DNA from: Oceanimonas marisflavi
Lineage (GTDB): Bacteria > Pseudomonadota > Gammaproteobacteria > Enterobacterales > Aeromonadaceae
Reading direction: 5' to 3'
Length of the DNA: 32,135 nt
Assembly (NCBI RefSeq): GCF_003049725.1
Contig: NZ_QAGM01000029.1
Coordinates: 1-32,135 of the forward strand
A model generated the notes under the pieces. The model did no database searches and was not told the origin of the DNA. It worked only from the letters and a program-made list of their open reading frames with translations. The position numbers were made by a program, and so were the translations under genes. Shown here piece after piece: positions 1 to 8,630 of this stretch (positions are counted from its first letter, which is position 1; every line of letters begins with the position of its first letter).

Positions 1-73
1 TTACCGCTCGACTTGCATGTGTTAGGCCTGCCGCCAGCGTTCAATCTGAGCCATGATCAAACTCTTCAATTAA
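1..73 (-). rRNA. rrs: 16S ribosomal RNA, 5' end only (partial)
   Basis: Read on the minus strand, this is the conserved start of bacterial 16S rRNA. It contains the universal forward-primer region AGAGTTTGATCATGGCTCAG, followed by the conserved text for ATTGAACGCTGGCGGCAGG and a helix beginning AACACATGCAAGTCGAGCGG. The mature 5' end is placed near base 73 by analogy with the E. coli start. The rest of the gene and operon lie beyond the left edge of the window. The next gene upstream is nosL, in the same orientation. Confidence 0.97.
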
Positions 74-242
74 AGATTTGATGCTCAATGAATATCTGAA
101 TTGCTGCTATTACTAGTGCACTTCACAAATCATTGAAAAACAATATTTTTTGTTTCTCAATCGACTGCGAGTGCCCACACAGTTTGCTTGATACTAATTT
201 TTAAAGAGCGATGCTCTGCAGCTCAAGGCTGCTTAAAGAGCG
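74..242 (-). promoter_or_regulatory. rRNA operon leader with boxA and boxB-like hairpin
   Basis: Between promoter P2 and the 16S start, the minus strand carries CGCTCTTTAAAAATT at about 196-210. This matches the rrn boxA antitermination element that loads the NusB/NusE complex. It is followed by the typical leader text TGTGTGGGCACTCGCAG (167-183). Just upstream is a small hairpin, GCAGC-loop-GCTGC (218-232), in the usual boxB position. A second boxA-like CGCTCTTTAAG lies at 232-242, so the hairpin is flanked by two copies of the motif. The remaining leader would pair with the 16S 3' flank for RNase III processing, but that partner is outside the window. Confidence 0.8.
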
Positions 243-271
243 TTGACCGCTTTCGCTGGTCAGGGCTGCGT

Positions 272-299
272 ATTTTACGCAATCCTTTTTGTTCGTCAA
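272..299 (-). promoter_or_regulatory. rRNA promoter P2 (TTGACG-16-TAAAAT)
   Basis: On the minus strand a -35 TTGACG (294-299) and a -10 TAAAAT (272-277) are separated by 16 bp and followed by a GC-rich stretch. It lies between P1 and boxA, the standard position for the second rrn promoter in gammaproteobacteria. The call rests on hexamer match and position only. Confidence 0.7.
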
Positions 300-376
300 G
301 CGTTGCTTTGAACTTTATGTCGTTCGCTTTCAACCCTTGTGACCGTTGGCGTGTTCCGCCGTGTCAGTGAGGGCGC

Positions 377-404
377 ATTATAGGGATCCGCGATTTTTGC
401 GCAA
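377..404 (-). promoter_or_regulatory. rRNA promoter P1 with GC-rich discriminator
   Basis: The minus strand has a perfect -10 TATAAT (377-382), 16 bp from a -35-like TTGCGC (399-404). It is followed directly by GCGCCCTC, the kind of GC-rich discriminator linked to ppGpp/DksA control of stable RNA promoters. The A/T-rich DNA just upstream (about 405-430) could act as an UP element or hold Fis sites, but I could not identify a convincing Fis consensus. Confidence 0.75.
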
Positions 405-491
405 GGGCTTTTTTGACAAAAATATGACTCTCGGCACCGAATGTTCATTAACCCAGCAAAATCACATGTTAACCACAGAGTTATGCACAAA

Positions 492-992
492 TCAGTGCAT
501 TGTATGGTTATTTTGATTGATTTTATCCAGCCTCAGCTGGTCAAAACCCAGTACCTCGCCGCCATATTGACTGGCAAAGGCGTCGGCCACGGCTCTGTCA
601 CCAAAACTGGCCAGAGTCGGCCCCATGGCGCCGGTCTGACTGGAACCCACTACATACCAGGCGCTTTCGGCATTAATAAAATGTTCGTCATCGGGCTGGT
701 CCCAGGGAACCTTGCTCATGTCATGTACCCACATTTGCTGACGGGCATGGCGGTTTTCAGGCTCCAGCGCCCAGTTCAGCAGATCCCGGGTGGAGCAGAA
801 CTTATGAACCTCTTCCACGCCCTGCTCATAGGCTTCACCCTTGGGCCCGGAAAACTGGCTGATCACCATGCCGCACAAATGACACTCGTCTCCCCGCTCG
901 ATGGCTACGGCCTGCCGTGCCAGCACATTTGTATCCTGCTCTCCACACCCGGTCAGCAACAGGGCCGCCAGCATCAATCCGACTATTCGCAT
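492..992 (-). CDS. nosL: NosL, copper-binding outer-membrane lipoprotein of N2O reductase assembly
   Basis: This 166-residue protein is a copper chaperone thought to deliver Cu(I) to the NosDFY machinery for building the CuZ site of NosZ. It opens with a short lipoprotein signal ending in a lipobox (LLTGC, Cys16). The mature part has C37-x-x-C40-G-M42, the NosL metal-binding motif. I chose the ATG at 992 because an AAGGA ribosome site lies 7 nt upstream and the signal peptide begins there; a longer frame opening at 1058 would bury the lipobox. Its start is 3 nt from the nosY stop, so it is the last gene of the nos operon. No clear intrinsic terminator separates it from the rRNA promoters downstream. 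Confidence 0.93.
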   Translation of the reverse strand: MRIVGLMLAALLLTGCGEQDTNVLARQAVAIERGDECHLCGMVISQFSGPKGEAYEQGVEEVHKFCSTRDLLNWALEPENRHARQQMWVHDMSKVPWDQPDDEHFINAESAWYVVGSSQTGAMGPTLASFGDRAVADAFASQYGGEVLGFDQLRLDKINQNNHTMH

Positions 993-994
993 GC

Positions 995-1831
995 TTATAT
1001 CCTTGTCAGTGAACGTTGAAACAGAAAACGGGCCAGCCCCACCAGGGCTGTCAGCCACACCAGCAGGCAGGCCAGCAGCCCGGCCGAGCCCAAGGCCAGC
1101 CCACTGCTTGCGGCCATGACCCCGGTTTTGACGTCACTGTCCGACAGCAGCTCCAAATTGAAGATACGGAAGACATCCGCCGGGTTAAGCAGCATCAGGT
1201 AGGGCAAGGAAGCAAAGTCGAGTTGGTCCGGCAACCCCACCAGCAGACCCAGCATCAGCAGATCGAACACCACCACAAAAAAGAACCAGAGCAGCAGCGA
1301 GGCACCGGCCGCCCTGCCCTTTTCACTGACCCAGGCGCTGAGAACGTATGCCATGGCCAGAAAGATCCAGCCCAGCAGAATGGCGGAGAGGATCAGGGCG
1401 CCGAACAACCGGGCTACCAGTACAGCATCGAGTCCATCGGTAAACAGCAGCAGGGTCAGGGCGGCGCTGCCAAACCCCAGCCCGGTGGCTGCCGCCAGCA
1501 TCAGCGCCTGGCCGGCGAATTTGCCGGTCAGCAGTTGCCCTGGGCTGAGCGGATAGGTCATCAGCAATAACAAGGTGCCTCGCTCCGCCTCACCAATAAG
1601 GGCATCGTGGCCCAGCATCAGGGCAATCAACGGCAATATCACCACCGCCAGACTGGCCAGACTGGCCAGAGTGGATTCAATGGAGGTAAAGCCCACCAGG
1701 CCGGAGGCGACACCGCCAAAGTAGGCCAGCCCCACCGCCATGGCCCACAGCACAAGGGCAATGGCCAGTATCCAGCGGTTGCGAATGCCATCCAGCCATT
1801 CCTTACGGGCAATGATCAGCAATGTGCGCAT
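995..1831 (-). CDS. nosY: NosY, ABC transporter permease for CuZ-site assembly
   Basis: This 278-residue inner-membrane protein is the permease partner of the NosF ATPase in the NosDFY complex, which is needed for maturation of the tetranuclear CuZ centre of NosZ. It starts with a short cytoplasmic stretch (RTLLIIARKEWLDGIRNRW), typical of ABC-2 type permeases. About six hydrophobic segments follow, the first near residues 20-45 and the last near 245-270. Its ATG at 1831 lies inside the end of nosF (29 bp overlap), which points to translational coupling. Length and hydrophobic pattern fit the family; the assignment also rests on the gene order. Confidence 0.93.
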   Translation of the reverse strand: MRTLLIIARKEWLDGIRNRWILAIALVLWAMAVGLAYFGGVASGLVGFTSIESTLASLASLAVVILPLIALMLGHDALIGEAERGTLLLLMTYPLSPGQLLTGKFAGQALMLAAATGLGFGSAALTLLLFTDGLDAVLVARLFGALILSAILLGWIFLAMAYVLSAWVSEKGRAAGASLLLWFFFVVVFDLLMLGLLVGLPDQLDFASLPYLMLLNPADVFRIFNLELLSDSDVKTGVMAASSGLALGSAGLLACLLVWLTALVGLARFLFQRSLTRI

Positions 1832-2729
1832 CGGCGGCTCCGTAGCAGATATGTTGATACAGTTCAGGCAGATTGGGTTGCTGCCAGTGAAATTGCTCTA
1901 TGTCGGGCAGACTGCAGATCACTTCTGCCAGAACCCGCTGTCCGGTGGCGTCCGTTTGCAGCACCAGCTGTTGCTCATTCGCGTCGGTCACCAGTCCGTG
2001 AAAACGCTCAGGGAGCGCAGGTAACAACTCTTTTCCTTTTAACGTCAGGGTCACCGGCAAACGGGACTCGGCACGCAAGGCATCGAGACTGCCCGACGCC
2101 AGCAGACGCCCCTGCCCCATTACCGCCACTCTGTCGAGGTAAGGCTCAACGCCCGCCAGCACATGGGAGCACAGCACAATGGCGCAGCCCTGCCGGCGCA
2201 GTTCGTCGATTTGCTCATAAAAGTGGTGAGTCGCCACCGGATCCAACCCTACAGTGGGTTCATCCAGTAGCAGCACTTTGGGTTGTCCCAGCAGGGCCTG
2301 AGCCAGACCCAGCCGCTGCCGCATGCCCTTGGAATAGGTTTTTACCCGGCGGTAAGCGGCCTCGGCCAGCCCCAGCCGCTCCAGCAGCGCCATGCCCTGA
2401 GCCGGCGCCATGCCCTTGAGCCTGGCCAGATAGGTGATTACCTCGGCCCCGCTGAGCTGATCGTAAAAACTGACGTTTTCCTGCAAAAAACCCAGGTGCC
2501 GGCGCAGCTCGCGAAAATCACTGCTTGCCGGATCCTGATCCATCACTCGTACTTCGCCGTCATCGGGCTGCAGCAAACCAAGGATCAGCTTGATGGTGGT
2601 GGTCTTGCCGGCGCCGTTATGGCCCAGCAGCCCCAGCACCTCGCCGGGCTGAACCTCCAGCGAGATGCGTTTCAGTACTTCACGACCGGCAAAGCACTTA
2701 ATGACCTGCCGCAAGCGAATAATGCTCAT
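1803..2729 (-). CDS. nosF: NosF, ABC transporter ATPase for CuZ-site assembly
   Basis: NosF is a cytoplasmic ATPase that drives the NosDFY complex. All ABC hallmarks are present: Walker A GHNGAGKT at residues 36-43, signature SKGMR at 133-137 and Walker B VLLLDE at 152-157, followed by the D-loop and the switch histidine region (VLCSH). Two ATG codons are adjacent (2732 and 2729). The second is preferred because GGGAGG at 2734-2739 is only 1 nt from the first but 4 nt from the second. This gives 308 residues. The start overlaps the end of nosD by 32 bp, so coupling is likely. Confidence 0.94.
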   Translation of the reverse strand: MSIIRLRQVIKCFAGREVLKRISLEVQPGEVLGLLGHNGAGKTTTIKLILGLLQPDDGEVRVMDQDPASSDFRELRRHLGFLQENVSFYDQLSGAEVITYLARLKGMAPAQGMALLERLGLAEAAYRRVKTYSKGMRQRLGLAQALLGQPKVLLLDEPTVGLDPVATHHFYEQIDELRRQGCAIVLCSHVLAGVEPYLDRVAVMGQGRLLASGSLDALRAESRLPVTLTLKGKELLPALPERFHGLVTDANEQQLVLQTDATGQRVLAEVICSLPDIEQFHWQQPNLPELYQHICYGAADAHIADHCP

Positions 2730-3996
2730 CATGCCTCCCTTCGGCCATGGTGTCCGGCAATGCCATTAACGGGTAAGAGTCGGTGACGCCCGGCCCCCGG
2801 AATACCGGAAACTGTTGTTGTATCCAGCGCAGCAGGCTGACCACGGGCGCATTGAGCAGCCAGCGAGCCGCCGGATATTGCCACAAGACCCTGTCCATGC
2901 CGTCGTTGGGCTCATAAGGAACGTCCCCCAGGCCGTTCTGATCCAGATCCCAGCCCAGATAATCGCTCCAGTAGTTTCCCCGGCCATCCCGGGACCACTC
3001 CTGAGGCCGGTTGGAGACATAACGCACCTGAGTGCGGTTGCCCACCAGGGCATTGCCAAAAATCTGGTTCTGCTCCGAGCCGGCGGTCATGTGCAGACCC
3101 AGATCACTGTGAGCCAGCCAGTTGTCGCTGATCTCGTTACCCACCGCCTGATAGGCAAACATGGCCTTGCCCTCGGCTCCCCTGGGGTTAATCAGCCGGC
3201 TGTTGGACCGTACACCACTGACCCGGTTGCCGCTGATGGTGGAGTAGGTGATGTAGTTCATCAGAATGCCGTAGTTCTCATCCTGCTCAGAGACATTCCC
3301 GGTGACCGTCAGCTGCCGGGACTGCATAAGCGCGTAGCCGGTGCGGGTATGCTCAGTGACGTTCCCGGAGACTTCGTTATTGTTGGAATACATATAGTGA
3401 ATGCCGTAGCGCAGCTTGCTCATGCGATTGCCCATCAGGCGGTTGTGATGGCTGTAATTGATATAAATGCCGTCGCGAACCCGGCGAATGCGGTTGTGTG
3501 CCACCAGACTGTCGCCCACATCAAAGAGATGAATGCCGTTGCCCCTGTCCTGAGAGCGCAGCGAGGTGTCCCCTTCAATATCGTTATGGTGCAGGTACAG
3601 CCGCTTTGCACTTTCGGCCCAGATGCCAAAACCGGGGCCGTTAAACTGCACTCGGGCCACTTCGGTATCACTGGCCTTGCCACTGATAAAAATGCCCGCG
3701 TCCAGTGCGCCCAAATCCGCGCCCCAGTTGCGAATGGCCAGATCAAACACGCGAATACCGGGCGCATTCAGAAAAAGGCCATGGCCCTTGCCGCCGGCGT
3801 CGATGACGGCACCGGCTTCCCCTTTCAGGGTCAGGGTTTGGGACAGGCGTAAAGCCGGGTAGATACCCGGCTCCAGGATCACTGTTTCCCCCGCCGCCAC
3901 CTGATCGAGGGCGGCAACGGAGGCCGGCGTCAGCCGCATCTCCGCCGCCTCCGACCCGGCCACCAACAGCAGCAACCATAGCCAACGCTTGACCAT
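2698..3996 (-). CDS. nosD: NosD, periplasmic copper-site assembly protein (beta-helix)
   Basis: This 432-residue protein has an N-terminal Sec signal peptide (KRWLWLLLLVAGSEAAE, cleaved near residue 18) and is predicted to be periplasmic. The body consists of repeated short units of the carbohydrate-binding/sugar-hydrolase (CASH) type, with recurring N-x-I/V-S-G-N and GI-x-hydrophobic turns between about residues 100 and 330. These build a right-handed parallel beta-helix. NosD works with NosF and NosY to mature the CuZ centre of NosZ. Its start codon lies 8 nt after the nosZ stop, and its AAGG ribosome site overlaps that stop, so it is cotranscribed with nosZ. Confidence 0.94.
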   Translation of the reverse strand: MVKRWLWLLLLVAGSEAAEMRLTPASVAALDQVAAGETVILEPGIYPALRLSQTLTLKGEAGAVIDAGGKGHGLFLNAPGIRVFDLAIRNWGADLGALDAGIFISGKASDTEVARVQFNGPGFGIWAESAKRLYLHHNDIEGDTSLRSQDRGNGIHLFDVGDSLVAHNRIRRVRDGIYINYSHHNRLMGNRMSKLRYGIHYMYSNNNEVSGNVTEHTRTGYALMQSRQLTVTGNVSEQDENYGILMNYITYSTISGNRVSGVRSNSRLINPRGAEGKAMFAYQAVGNEISDNWLAHSDLGLHMTAGSEQNQIFGNALVGNRTQVRYVSNRPQEWSRDGRGNYWSDYLGWDLDQNGLGDVPYEPNDGMDRVLWQYPAARWLLNAPVVSLLRWIQQQFPVFRGPGVTDSYPLMALPDTMAEGRHDEHYSLAAGH

Positions 3997-4004
3997 GACG
4001 GACC

Positions 4005-5891
4005 TTACGCCGGCTCAACCAGCATGCGACCCACCATTTCCATGTGCAGGGCGTGACAGAACCAGTTGCAGTAGTACCAGTGCACCCCGGGCTTGTCGGC
4101 AATAAAGGTCACCGACGAGGTCTGCTGGGGGCTGATCTCCATGCTCACACCATGGTTCACCATGCAGAAGCCGTGACTCACATCCTCAATCATGTCCAGG
4201 TTGGTGACGGTCACAGTGACTTCATCCCCCTGCTTCACGGTAAACTCGGTCAGACCGTAGTTGGGAGCCACCGAGGTCATGTACACCCTCACCTTGTTGC
4301 CATCGCGGATCACCTTGTTATCCCGCTCCAGAGTCACGCCGTCTGCTTTCGCCATGGCCACGGTCTCTGCAAAGAAGGGATCATTACGCTCCCAGATCTT
4401 TTTGGGACTCAGTACATCGCGACGCACCAGAATACAGTCGTGAGGCTCGGCATAGGTGGGACCGTCGTGCACCAGCTTCATTTCCTCGCCGGAAATATCG
4501 ATCAGCTGGTCATTTTCCGCATGCAGCGGGCCCACCGGCAGGAAGCGATCCTTGGAGAACTTGCACAGCACCACCAGCCATTTGCCATCCGCATCCCGGG
4601 CTTCGGTATGAGAGGCATGGTTGTGGCCGGGCTGGTACTGCACATCCAGCTTCTGGCGAATATAGTCCACGTCTTCGCCGTTATAGGCCCTGACGGCATC
4701 CGCCATGTTCCACTTCACCACCTGACTGTCGATAAACAGTGTGGTGTAGGCATTGCCACGACCGTCAAAGGTGGTGTGCAGCGGCCCCAGGCCCAGCTCA
4801 GGCTCGGCGGCGATCACCGCCCTCGGATCGTCAAACTTGTCGTTAAACAGATCCTCCAGCTTGTCGATTTCGATCATCGACACGGTCGGCGACAGCTTGC
4901 CGTTGGCGATAAAATACTTGCCGTCCGGCGAGGTGTTTAGGCCGTGAGGGTTCTTGGGCACAGGCACATAACGGGTCAGTTTGGAGCCCTTGCGACCGTC
5001 CAGCACCGGCACTTTGGCGTCCCCGAGGGTAACGAAGTCACCGGCCTTGATCGCCGCTTCAATACGGGGAATGTTAAATACCGTTACCCAGTCACGCTCC
5101 TCGCGCATCATGCCACCCAGGGTGGTGGCGCCTTCCGAGTTGTAACAGGTGGCGGCGGCATACCTGCCGGTGTAGCAGGCGTCGGTGTTGTCCAGGTTGC
5201 CGTCCACCATTACCTGAAACGCCACCTCCATGGTCTCGGCATCCACGGCGTTGAACATGGTGTACTGCTCGGCGGCGTCCAGGTTTTTCAGATTGCTGCC
5301 GTCATTGGGATGGGGAATGATAAATTCGGCGTTGCAGAACACATATTTGGTGTGCGGTACCTTCTGCAACCGCAGGCCGTGAATGGCCTGCACATTGGGA
5401 ATGGTGACCATCTTGTCGCACTTCATGATATCGAGCCGAATGCGCGCCACCCGGGTATTGGCCTTGTCGTTGATAAACAGATACTTGCCGTCGTACTTGC
5501 CATCGGTCATGGAAATATGAGGGTGGTGGCAGTCGCCATTTAGATACTTGCTGCTGTCACCCATAATGCGCCGGCTTTCATTGGTAATGCCCCAGCCGGT
5601 GGCCGAGTCCACGTTAAACACCGGAATGCGCATGATTTCACGCATGGAAGGCACGCCCAGTACCCGCACCTCGCCCTGATGGCCACCACTCCAGAAGCCG
5701 TAATACTCATCCAGCTCACCGGGGGCCACATTGCCAGTCTGGCCGGTGGCCGCCAGTGCCGGCGATGACGCCAGACTCAGGCCGCCGCCGGCCGCCGCCG
5801 TGGCCAGCAGGGCGGACGATCCGCCCAGAAACAGGCGCCGGCTCAGTTTGACGTGTTCGCTCGGCTCTTGATGCTTGTCATTCTTACTCAT
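4005..5891 (-). CDS. nosZ: NosZ, nitrous oxide reductase (clade I, Tat-exported)
   Basis: NosZ reduces N2O to N2 in the periplasm, the last step of denitrification. The 628-residue precursor starts with a twin-arginine signal (SRRLFL, Arg18-Arg19), which marks clade I. CuZ ligands are visible in DCHHPH (His122, His123) and in later NPHG, GHNHASH and EPHDC motifs. The C-terminal cupredoxin domain has a full CuA set: His573, Cys608, Trp610, Cys612, His616 and Met619, the same spacing as the Pseudomonas stutzeri enzyme offset by ten. The ATG at 5891 follows AAGGAG by 6 nt; an in-frame opening at 5963 lies within nosR and lacks this site. The start overlaps the nosR stop by 8 bp. Confidence 0.98.
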   Translation of the reverse strand: MSKNDKHQEPSEHVKLSRRLFLGGSSALLATAAAGGGLSLASSPALAATGQTGNVAPGELDEYYGFWSGGHQGEVRVLGVPSMREIMRIPVFNVDSATGWGITNESRRIMGDSSKYLNGDCHHPHISMTDGKYDGKYLFINDKANTRVARIRLDIMKCDKMVTIPNVQAIHGLRLQKVPHTKYVFCNAEFIIPHPNDGSNLKNLDAAEQYTMFNAVDAETMEVAFQVMVDGNLDNTDACYTGRYAAATCYNSEGATTLGGMMREERDWVTVFNIPRIEAAIKAGDFVTLGDAKVPVLDGRKGSKLTRYVPVPKNPHGLNTSPDGKYFIANGKLSPTVSMIEIDKLEDLFNDKFDDPRAVIAAEPELGLGPLHTTFDGRGNAYTTLFIDSQVVKWNMADAVRAYNGEDVDYIRQKLDVQYQPGHNHASHTEARDADGKWLVVLCKFSKDRFLPVGPLHAENDQLIDISGEEMKLVHDGPTYAEPHDCILVRRDVLSPKKIWERNDPFFAETVAMAKADGVTLERDNKVIRDGNKVRVYMTSVAPNYGLTEFTVKQGDEVTVTVTNLDMIEDVSHGFCMVNHGVSMEISPQQTSSVTFIADKPGVHWYYCNWFCHALHMEMVGRMLVEPA

Positions 5892-8034
5892 TCGACTCTC
5901 CTTGTGGTGTTGTGGCACCCACATTGGTGACCTTGATTCGGGCGGCTTCCCGCTCCAGTTCACGACGACGGCGATTCTTCGCCTTCATCACCAGTGGCGG
6001 GCACTTTCGCTCGTTAAAGTAGGTGATCTGACAATCCAGACAGTAGTGACACTCGTTGGCATTGATGCGGCCGTCCGGGTGAATGGCCTGCACTTCACAT
6101 TCCTTGGCGCAAAGCTGGCAGGGGTTGCCGCATTCGTGGCGGCGCTTGAGCCAGTCAAACAACCGCAGCCGGGCCGGCACCGCCAGCGCCGCGCCCAGAG
6201 GGCACACATAGCGGCAATAGGCCTTGCGTAAAAAGAGGGAAATCACCACCCAGCTCAGGGCATAGGCCACATAGCCCCACTCCCGCATAAAGCGCAATGT
6301 CATGGCGGTTTTAAAGGGCTCGACTTCCGCCGCCTGCTCGGCCAGGGCCAGAGACTGCAGCGACAGACCAAACAGACCCAGTAAAATCAGGTATTTAAGC
6401 GCCCACAGCCGCTCATGAACAGCAAAGGGCACGGTAAATTGTTTGATCTTCAGCTTGCGCGCCGCCTCGTTCACCAGCTCCTGCAGGGCGCCAAACGGGC
6501 ACAGCCAGCCGCAGAAGATGCCCCTGCCCCACAGCAGCAGGGTCAGGGCCACAAAGCTCCACAGAATAAACATCATGGGATCGAGCAGAAACGACGACCA
6601 CTGAAAGCCGCTGAACAGCGCATGCAAAAAGGTAAAGACGTTGACCACCGACAGCTGGGCCAGGCTGTACCAGCCGATAAAGAACAGAGTAAAACACAGA
6701 TAACCGATACGTACCCGGTGCATCAGGGCCGGATGCTGCACCAGCCAGTCCTGCAGAAACAGTATGATCATCAGCACCGCCAGGCCGGTGAGCAGCACCA
6801 CTATCTGCACCTGCTTCATTTGCCACAGGCTGATCCACAGCGGGGTTTCTTCTTCCAGGGCCAAATCGGAAGCTGAGGGAACTTCCGGTGCCGGCAGGCT
6901 CAGATAGGCTTCAGGCAGCCGGTAATCGGCATAAAAGCTGGCAAATTCACTGTCCAGCGCGCCCACCTGACGGCGCACCATCAGCTCAAACTGCCAGGGC
7001 TGACTCAAATCCAGGGCGCCGTCGCGGGCGATAAAAATCGCCAGCTCACCAAAGCGGGGCGTGTTTTCAGCCTTGAGATCCGACGGGGCCAGGCGGTAGT
7101 AGTCCATATCCCGAAAGGCAATTTCTTCCGGCCCCTGCCAGGCCCGTACCCGGTCGAAAATGCCACCACGTACAAAGCCATTGCCGCGAAAGCTGTAATC
7201 ACTGTTGGCCACCACCAGAATGGGCTGGTCATTCGGTCCAAGATCGGCCAGCAACTTGTCGTACCGGGTCTGGCCCAGCAGGTTGATACCGGCCTCGGCC
7301 GGCCGCAGCGGCGCAAAATACAGATCCATAAAGGCCGTATCAGGGTTTTCAGAAGGCTTGTGTGAGGCGGCACGGGTGCCGGCAAAGGCGCTTTCCACTT
7401 CACCTTCAGTCAGCACAAGGGAACGGATCAGTTGCTGCTCTTTAAGGGTCTGCCAGCTGCGCGGCTGCCAGTCTGTTATCAGGATGGCCGCCTCGGCAGC
7501 AGGCGCGGCGGTTACCCTCTGTCCTTGTGCCAGCGCCTGGTGGGCAGCACGCAGGGCGCGCATTACCGTCTGGTTGATCACCATCACGGTCACGGTCGCG
7601 CCGGTAACGCCGTCCACCGAGTGAATGTCATCCCGGCGGGACAGGCCCACCTGCACCCGCTCATTAAACCCGACTCCCTCATACTGGCTGACAAAGGCGG
7701 TGAGTTTGCTCTCGGGAATACCTATCAGCAGTATGGGCTCGTGGTGCTCCACCACCAGGCTGTGCTCCAGCCGGCCCTGCTCGTCCATGGCCAGCAACAT
7801 CTCCACCGGTTTGCCGGAATAGGCGGAAATATCGGCAAACTGCCGGGTAAGAAAGGCATAGCGGGTGCTATCGCCACTGGTGATTTGCCAGCCGGCAAAG
7901 GGCTGCTCAATGGCGCTGATGGTGGAGTCGGGGTACCAGTCTGCCAGCCGCTGCTCGGGAACGGGACTTTCTGCGGCAAGTACCAGACTCACGCACAATC
8001 CCCACAGAGAAAACAGCCGGAAAAACAATGACAT
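5884..8034 (-). CDS. nosR: NosR, membrane flavo-iron-sulfur electron donor/regulator for N2O reduction
   Basis: NosR (716 residues) is an inner-membrane protein needed for electron transfer to NosZ and for nos expression. It has a signal peptide (residues 1-21) and a periplasmic FMN-binding domain with the covalent attachment motif TGAT (144-147). Transmembrane helices begin near residue 407. Two polyferredoxin-type CxxxCP loops follow (CGWLCPFG near 506, CRYVCPLG near 608). A cytoplasmic tail holds two [4Fe-4S] cysteine sets ([12 protein letters not shown] near 637, then CHYCLDC). The ATG at 8034 starts the signal peptide; a GTG at 8079 in frame would add 15 residues ahead of it. The ribosome site (GGTGG) is weak. 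It is the first gene of the nos operon. Confidence 0.95.
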   Translation of the reverse strand: MSLFFRLFSLWGLCVSLVLAAESPVPEQRLADWYPDSTISAIEQPFAGWQITSGDSTRYAFLTRQFADISAYSGKPVEMLLAMDEQGRLEHSLVVEHHEPILLIGIPESKLTAFVSQYEGVGFNERVQVGLSRRDDIHSVDGVTGATVTVMVINQTVMRALRAAHQALAQGQRVTAAPAAEAAILITDWQPRSWQTLKEQQLIRSLVLTEGEVESAFAGTRAASHKPSENPDTAFMDLYFAPLRPAEAGINLLGQTRYDKLLADLGPNDQPILVVANSDYSFRGNGFVRGGIFDRVRAWQGPEEIAFRDMDYYRLAPSDLKAENTPRFGELAIFIARDGALDLSQPWQFELMVRRQVGALDSEFASFYADYRLPEAYLSLPAPEVPSASDLALEEETPLWISLWQMKQVQIVVLLTGLAVLMIILFLQDWLVQHPALMHRVRIGYLCFTLFFIGWYSLAQLSVVNVFTFLHALFSGFQWSSFLLDPMMFILWSFVALTLLLWGRGIFCGWLCPFGALQELVNEAARKLKIKQFTVPFAVHERLWALKYLILLGLFGLSLQSLALAEQAAEVEPFKTAMTLRFMREWGYVAYALSWVVISLFLRKAYCRYVCPLGAALAVPARLRLFDWLKRRHECGNPCQLCAKECEVQAIHPDGRINANECHYCLDCQITYFNERKCPPLVMKAKNRRRRELEREAARIKVTNVGATTPQGESNE

Positions 8035-8066
8035 CACGCCACCAAAAGTTGCATTCCATTTGCTTA

Positions 8067-8108
8067 ATAATAACCACACACAAGTCGCTCCGGCTTGATC
8101 CAGATCAG
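8067..8108 (-). promoter_or_regulatory. nos operon promoter with FNR/DNR-type binding site
   Basis: The sequence TTGAT-CCAG-ATCAG at 8095-8108 matches the FNR/DNR consensus TTGAT-N4-ATCAA at nine of ten fixed positions. On the minus strand a -10 TATTAT lies at 8067-8072. A start about 7 bp past it, near 8060, would put the centre of the site at about -41.5, exactly the class II activator position. The nosR ATG is about 26 nt further. This fits anaerobic or NO-dependent induction by an Fnr/Dnr/Nnr regulator, which is inference. Confidence 0.75.
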
Positions 8109-8156
8109 TGATGGTTCAAAGGTATAGCAGAAGGGTGGGATTCAGGTGGGAATTAC

Positions 8157-8188
8157 AGAAAAGAAAAAGCCGGGCGAACCCGGCTTTT
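8157..8188 (-). terminator. Intrinsic terminator after rplQ
   Basis: A perfect stem AAAAGCCGGG / CCCGGCTTTT with a 4-nt loop lies at 8165-8188, just past the rplQ stop. On the minus strand it is followed by TTTTTCTTTTC, so it should end the alpha operon and separate it from the nos promoter. Confidence 0.9.
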
Positions 8189-8193
8189 GATTT

Positions 8194-8586
8194 TTACTCT
8201 TCAGAAGCAGCTGCTTCTTGCGCTTCAACGTCGCGACCTACCAGCTCAATGTAAGCCATAGGGGCGTTGTCGCCAGCGCGGAAACCGCACTTCAGGATGC
8301 GGGTGTAACCACCCGGACGCTCCTGATAGCGGGGTCCCAGTTCGTTGAACAGTTTGCCAACTACTTCGCTGTCGCGAGTGCGGGCAAATGCCAGGCGACG
8401 GTTAGCAACGCTGTCGCTCTTGGCCAGTGTGATCAGAGGTTCAACCACACGACGCAGCTCTTTTGCCTTGGGCAGAGTCGTCTTGATAACTTCATGACGA
8501 ACCAAGGAGCTGGCCATGTTGCGGAACATGGCCTGACGGTGGCTGCTGTTCCGGTTCAGTTGACGACCACTCTTACGATGGCGCAT
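8194..8586 (-). CDS. rplQ: 50S ribosomal protein L17
   Basis: This 130-residue protein matches L17 throughout: the N-terminal [20 protein letters not shown] block, the [12 protein letters not shown] region and the GYTRILKC motif. E. coli L17 is 127 residues; the extra residues are in the acidic tail ([10 protein letters not shown]). L17 sits near the tunnel exit of the large subunit. It is the last gene of the alpha operon, 44 bp after rpoA and directly before a strong terminator. Confidence 0.98.
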   Translation of the reverse strand: MRHRKSGRQLNRNSSHRQAMFRNMASSLVRHEVIKTTLPKAKELRRVVEPLITLAKSDSVANRRLAFARTRDSEVVGKLFNELGPRYQERPGGYTRILKCGFRAGDNAPMAYIELVGRDVEAQEAAASEE

Positions 8587-8630
8587 GACCTAATCCTTCC
8601 TAACTAAATCGGTAAAACCCGTGATCCGGT

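Noticed and set aside
188-490. Small open frames in the rRNA leader and promoter region on both strands
   Set aside because: They overlap boxA, the two promoters and the 16S leader, and have no ribosome site or homology I recognise.
441-1019. A 192-codon open frame on the plus strand opposite nosL
   Set aside because: nosL on the minus strand has a lipobox, CxxCGM motif and ribosome site. The opposite frame has none of these.
2815-3852. A 345-codon open frame on the plus strand opposite nosD
   Set aside because: nosD is intact on the other strand with a signal peptide and clear beta-helix repeats. The antisense translation has no recognisable domain.
5892-5963. N-terminal extension of nosZ by 24 residues
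   Set aside because: It lies inside nosR, lacks a good ribosome site and would put the Tat signal well inside the protein.
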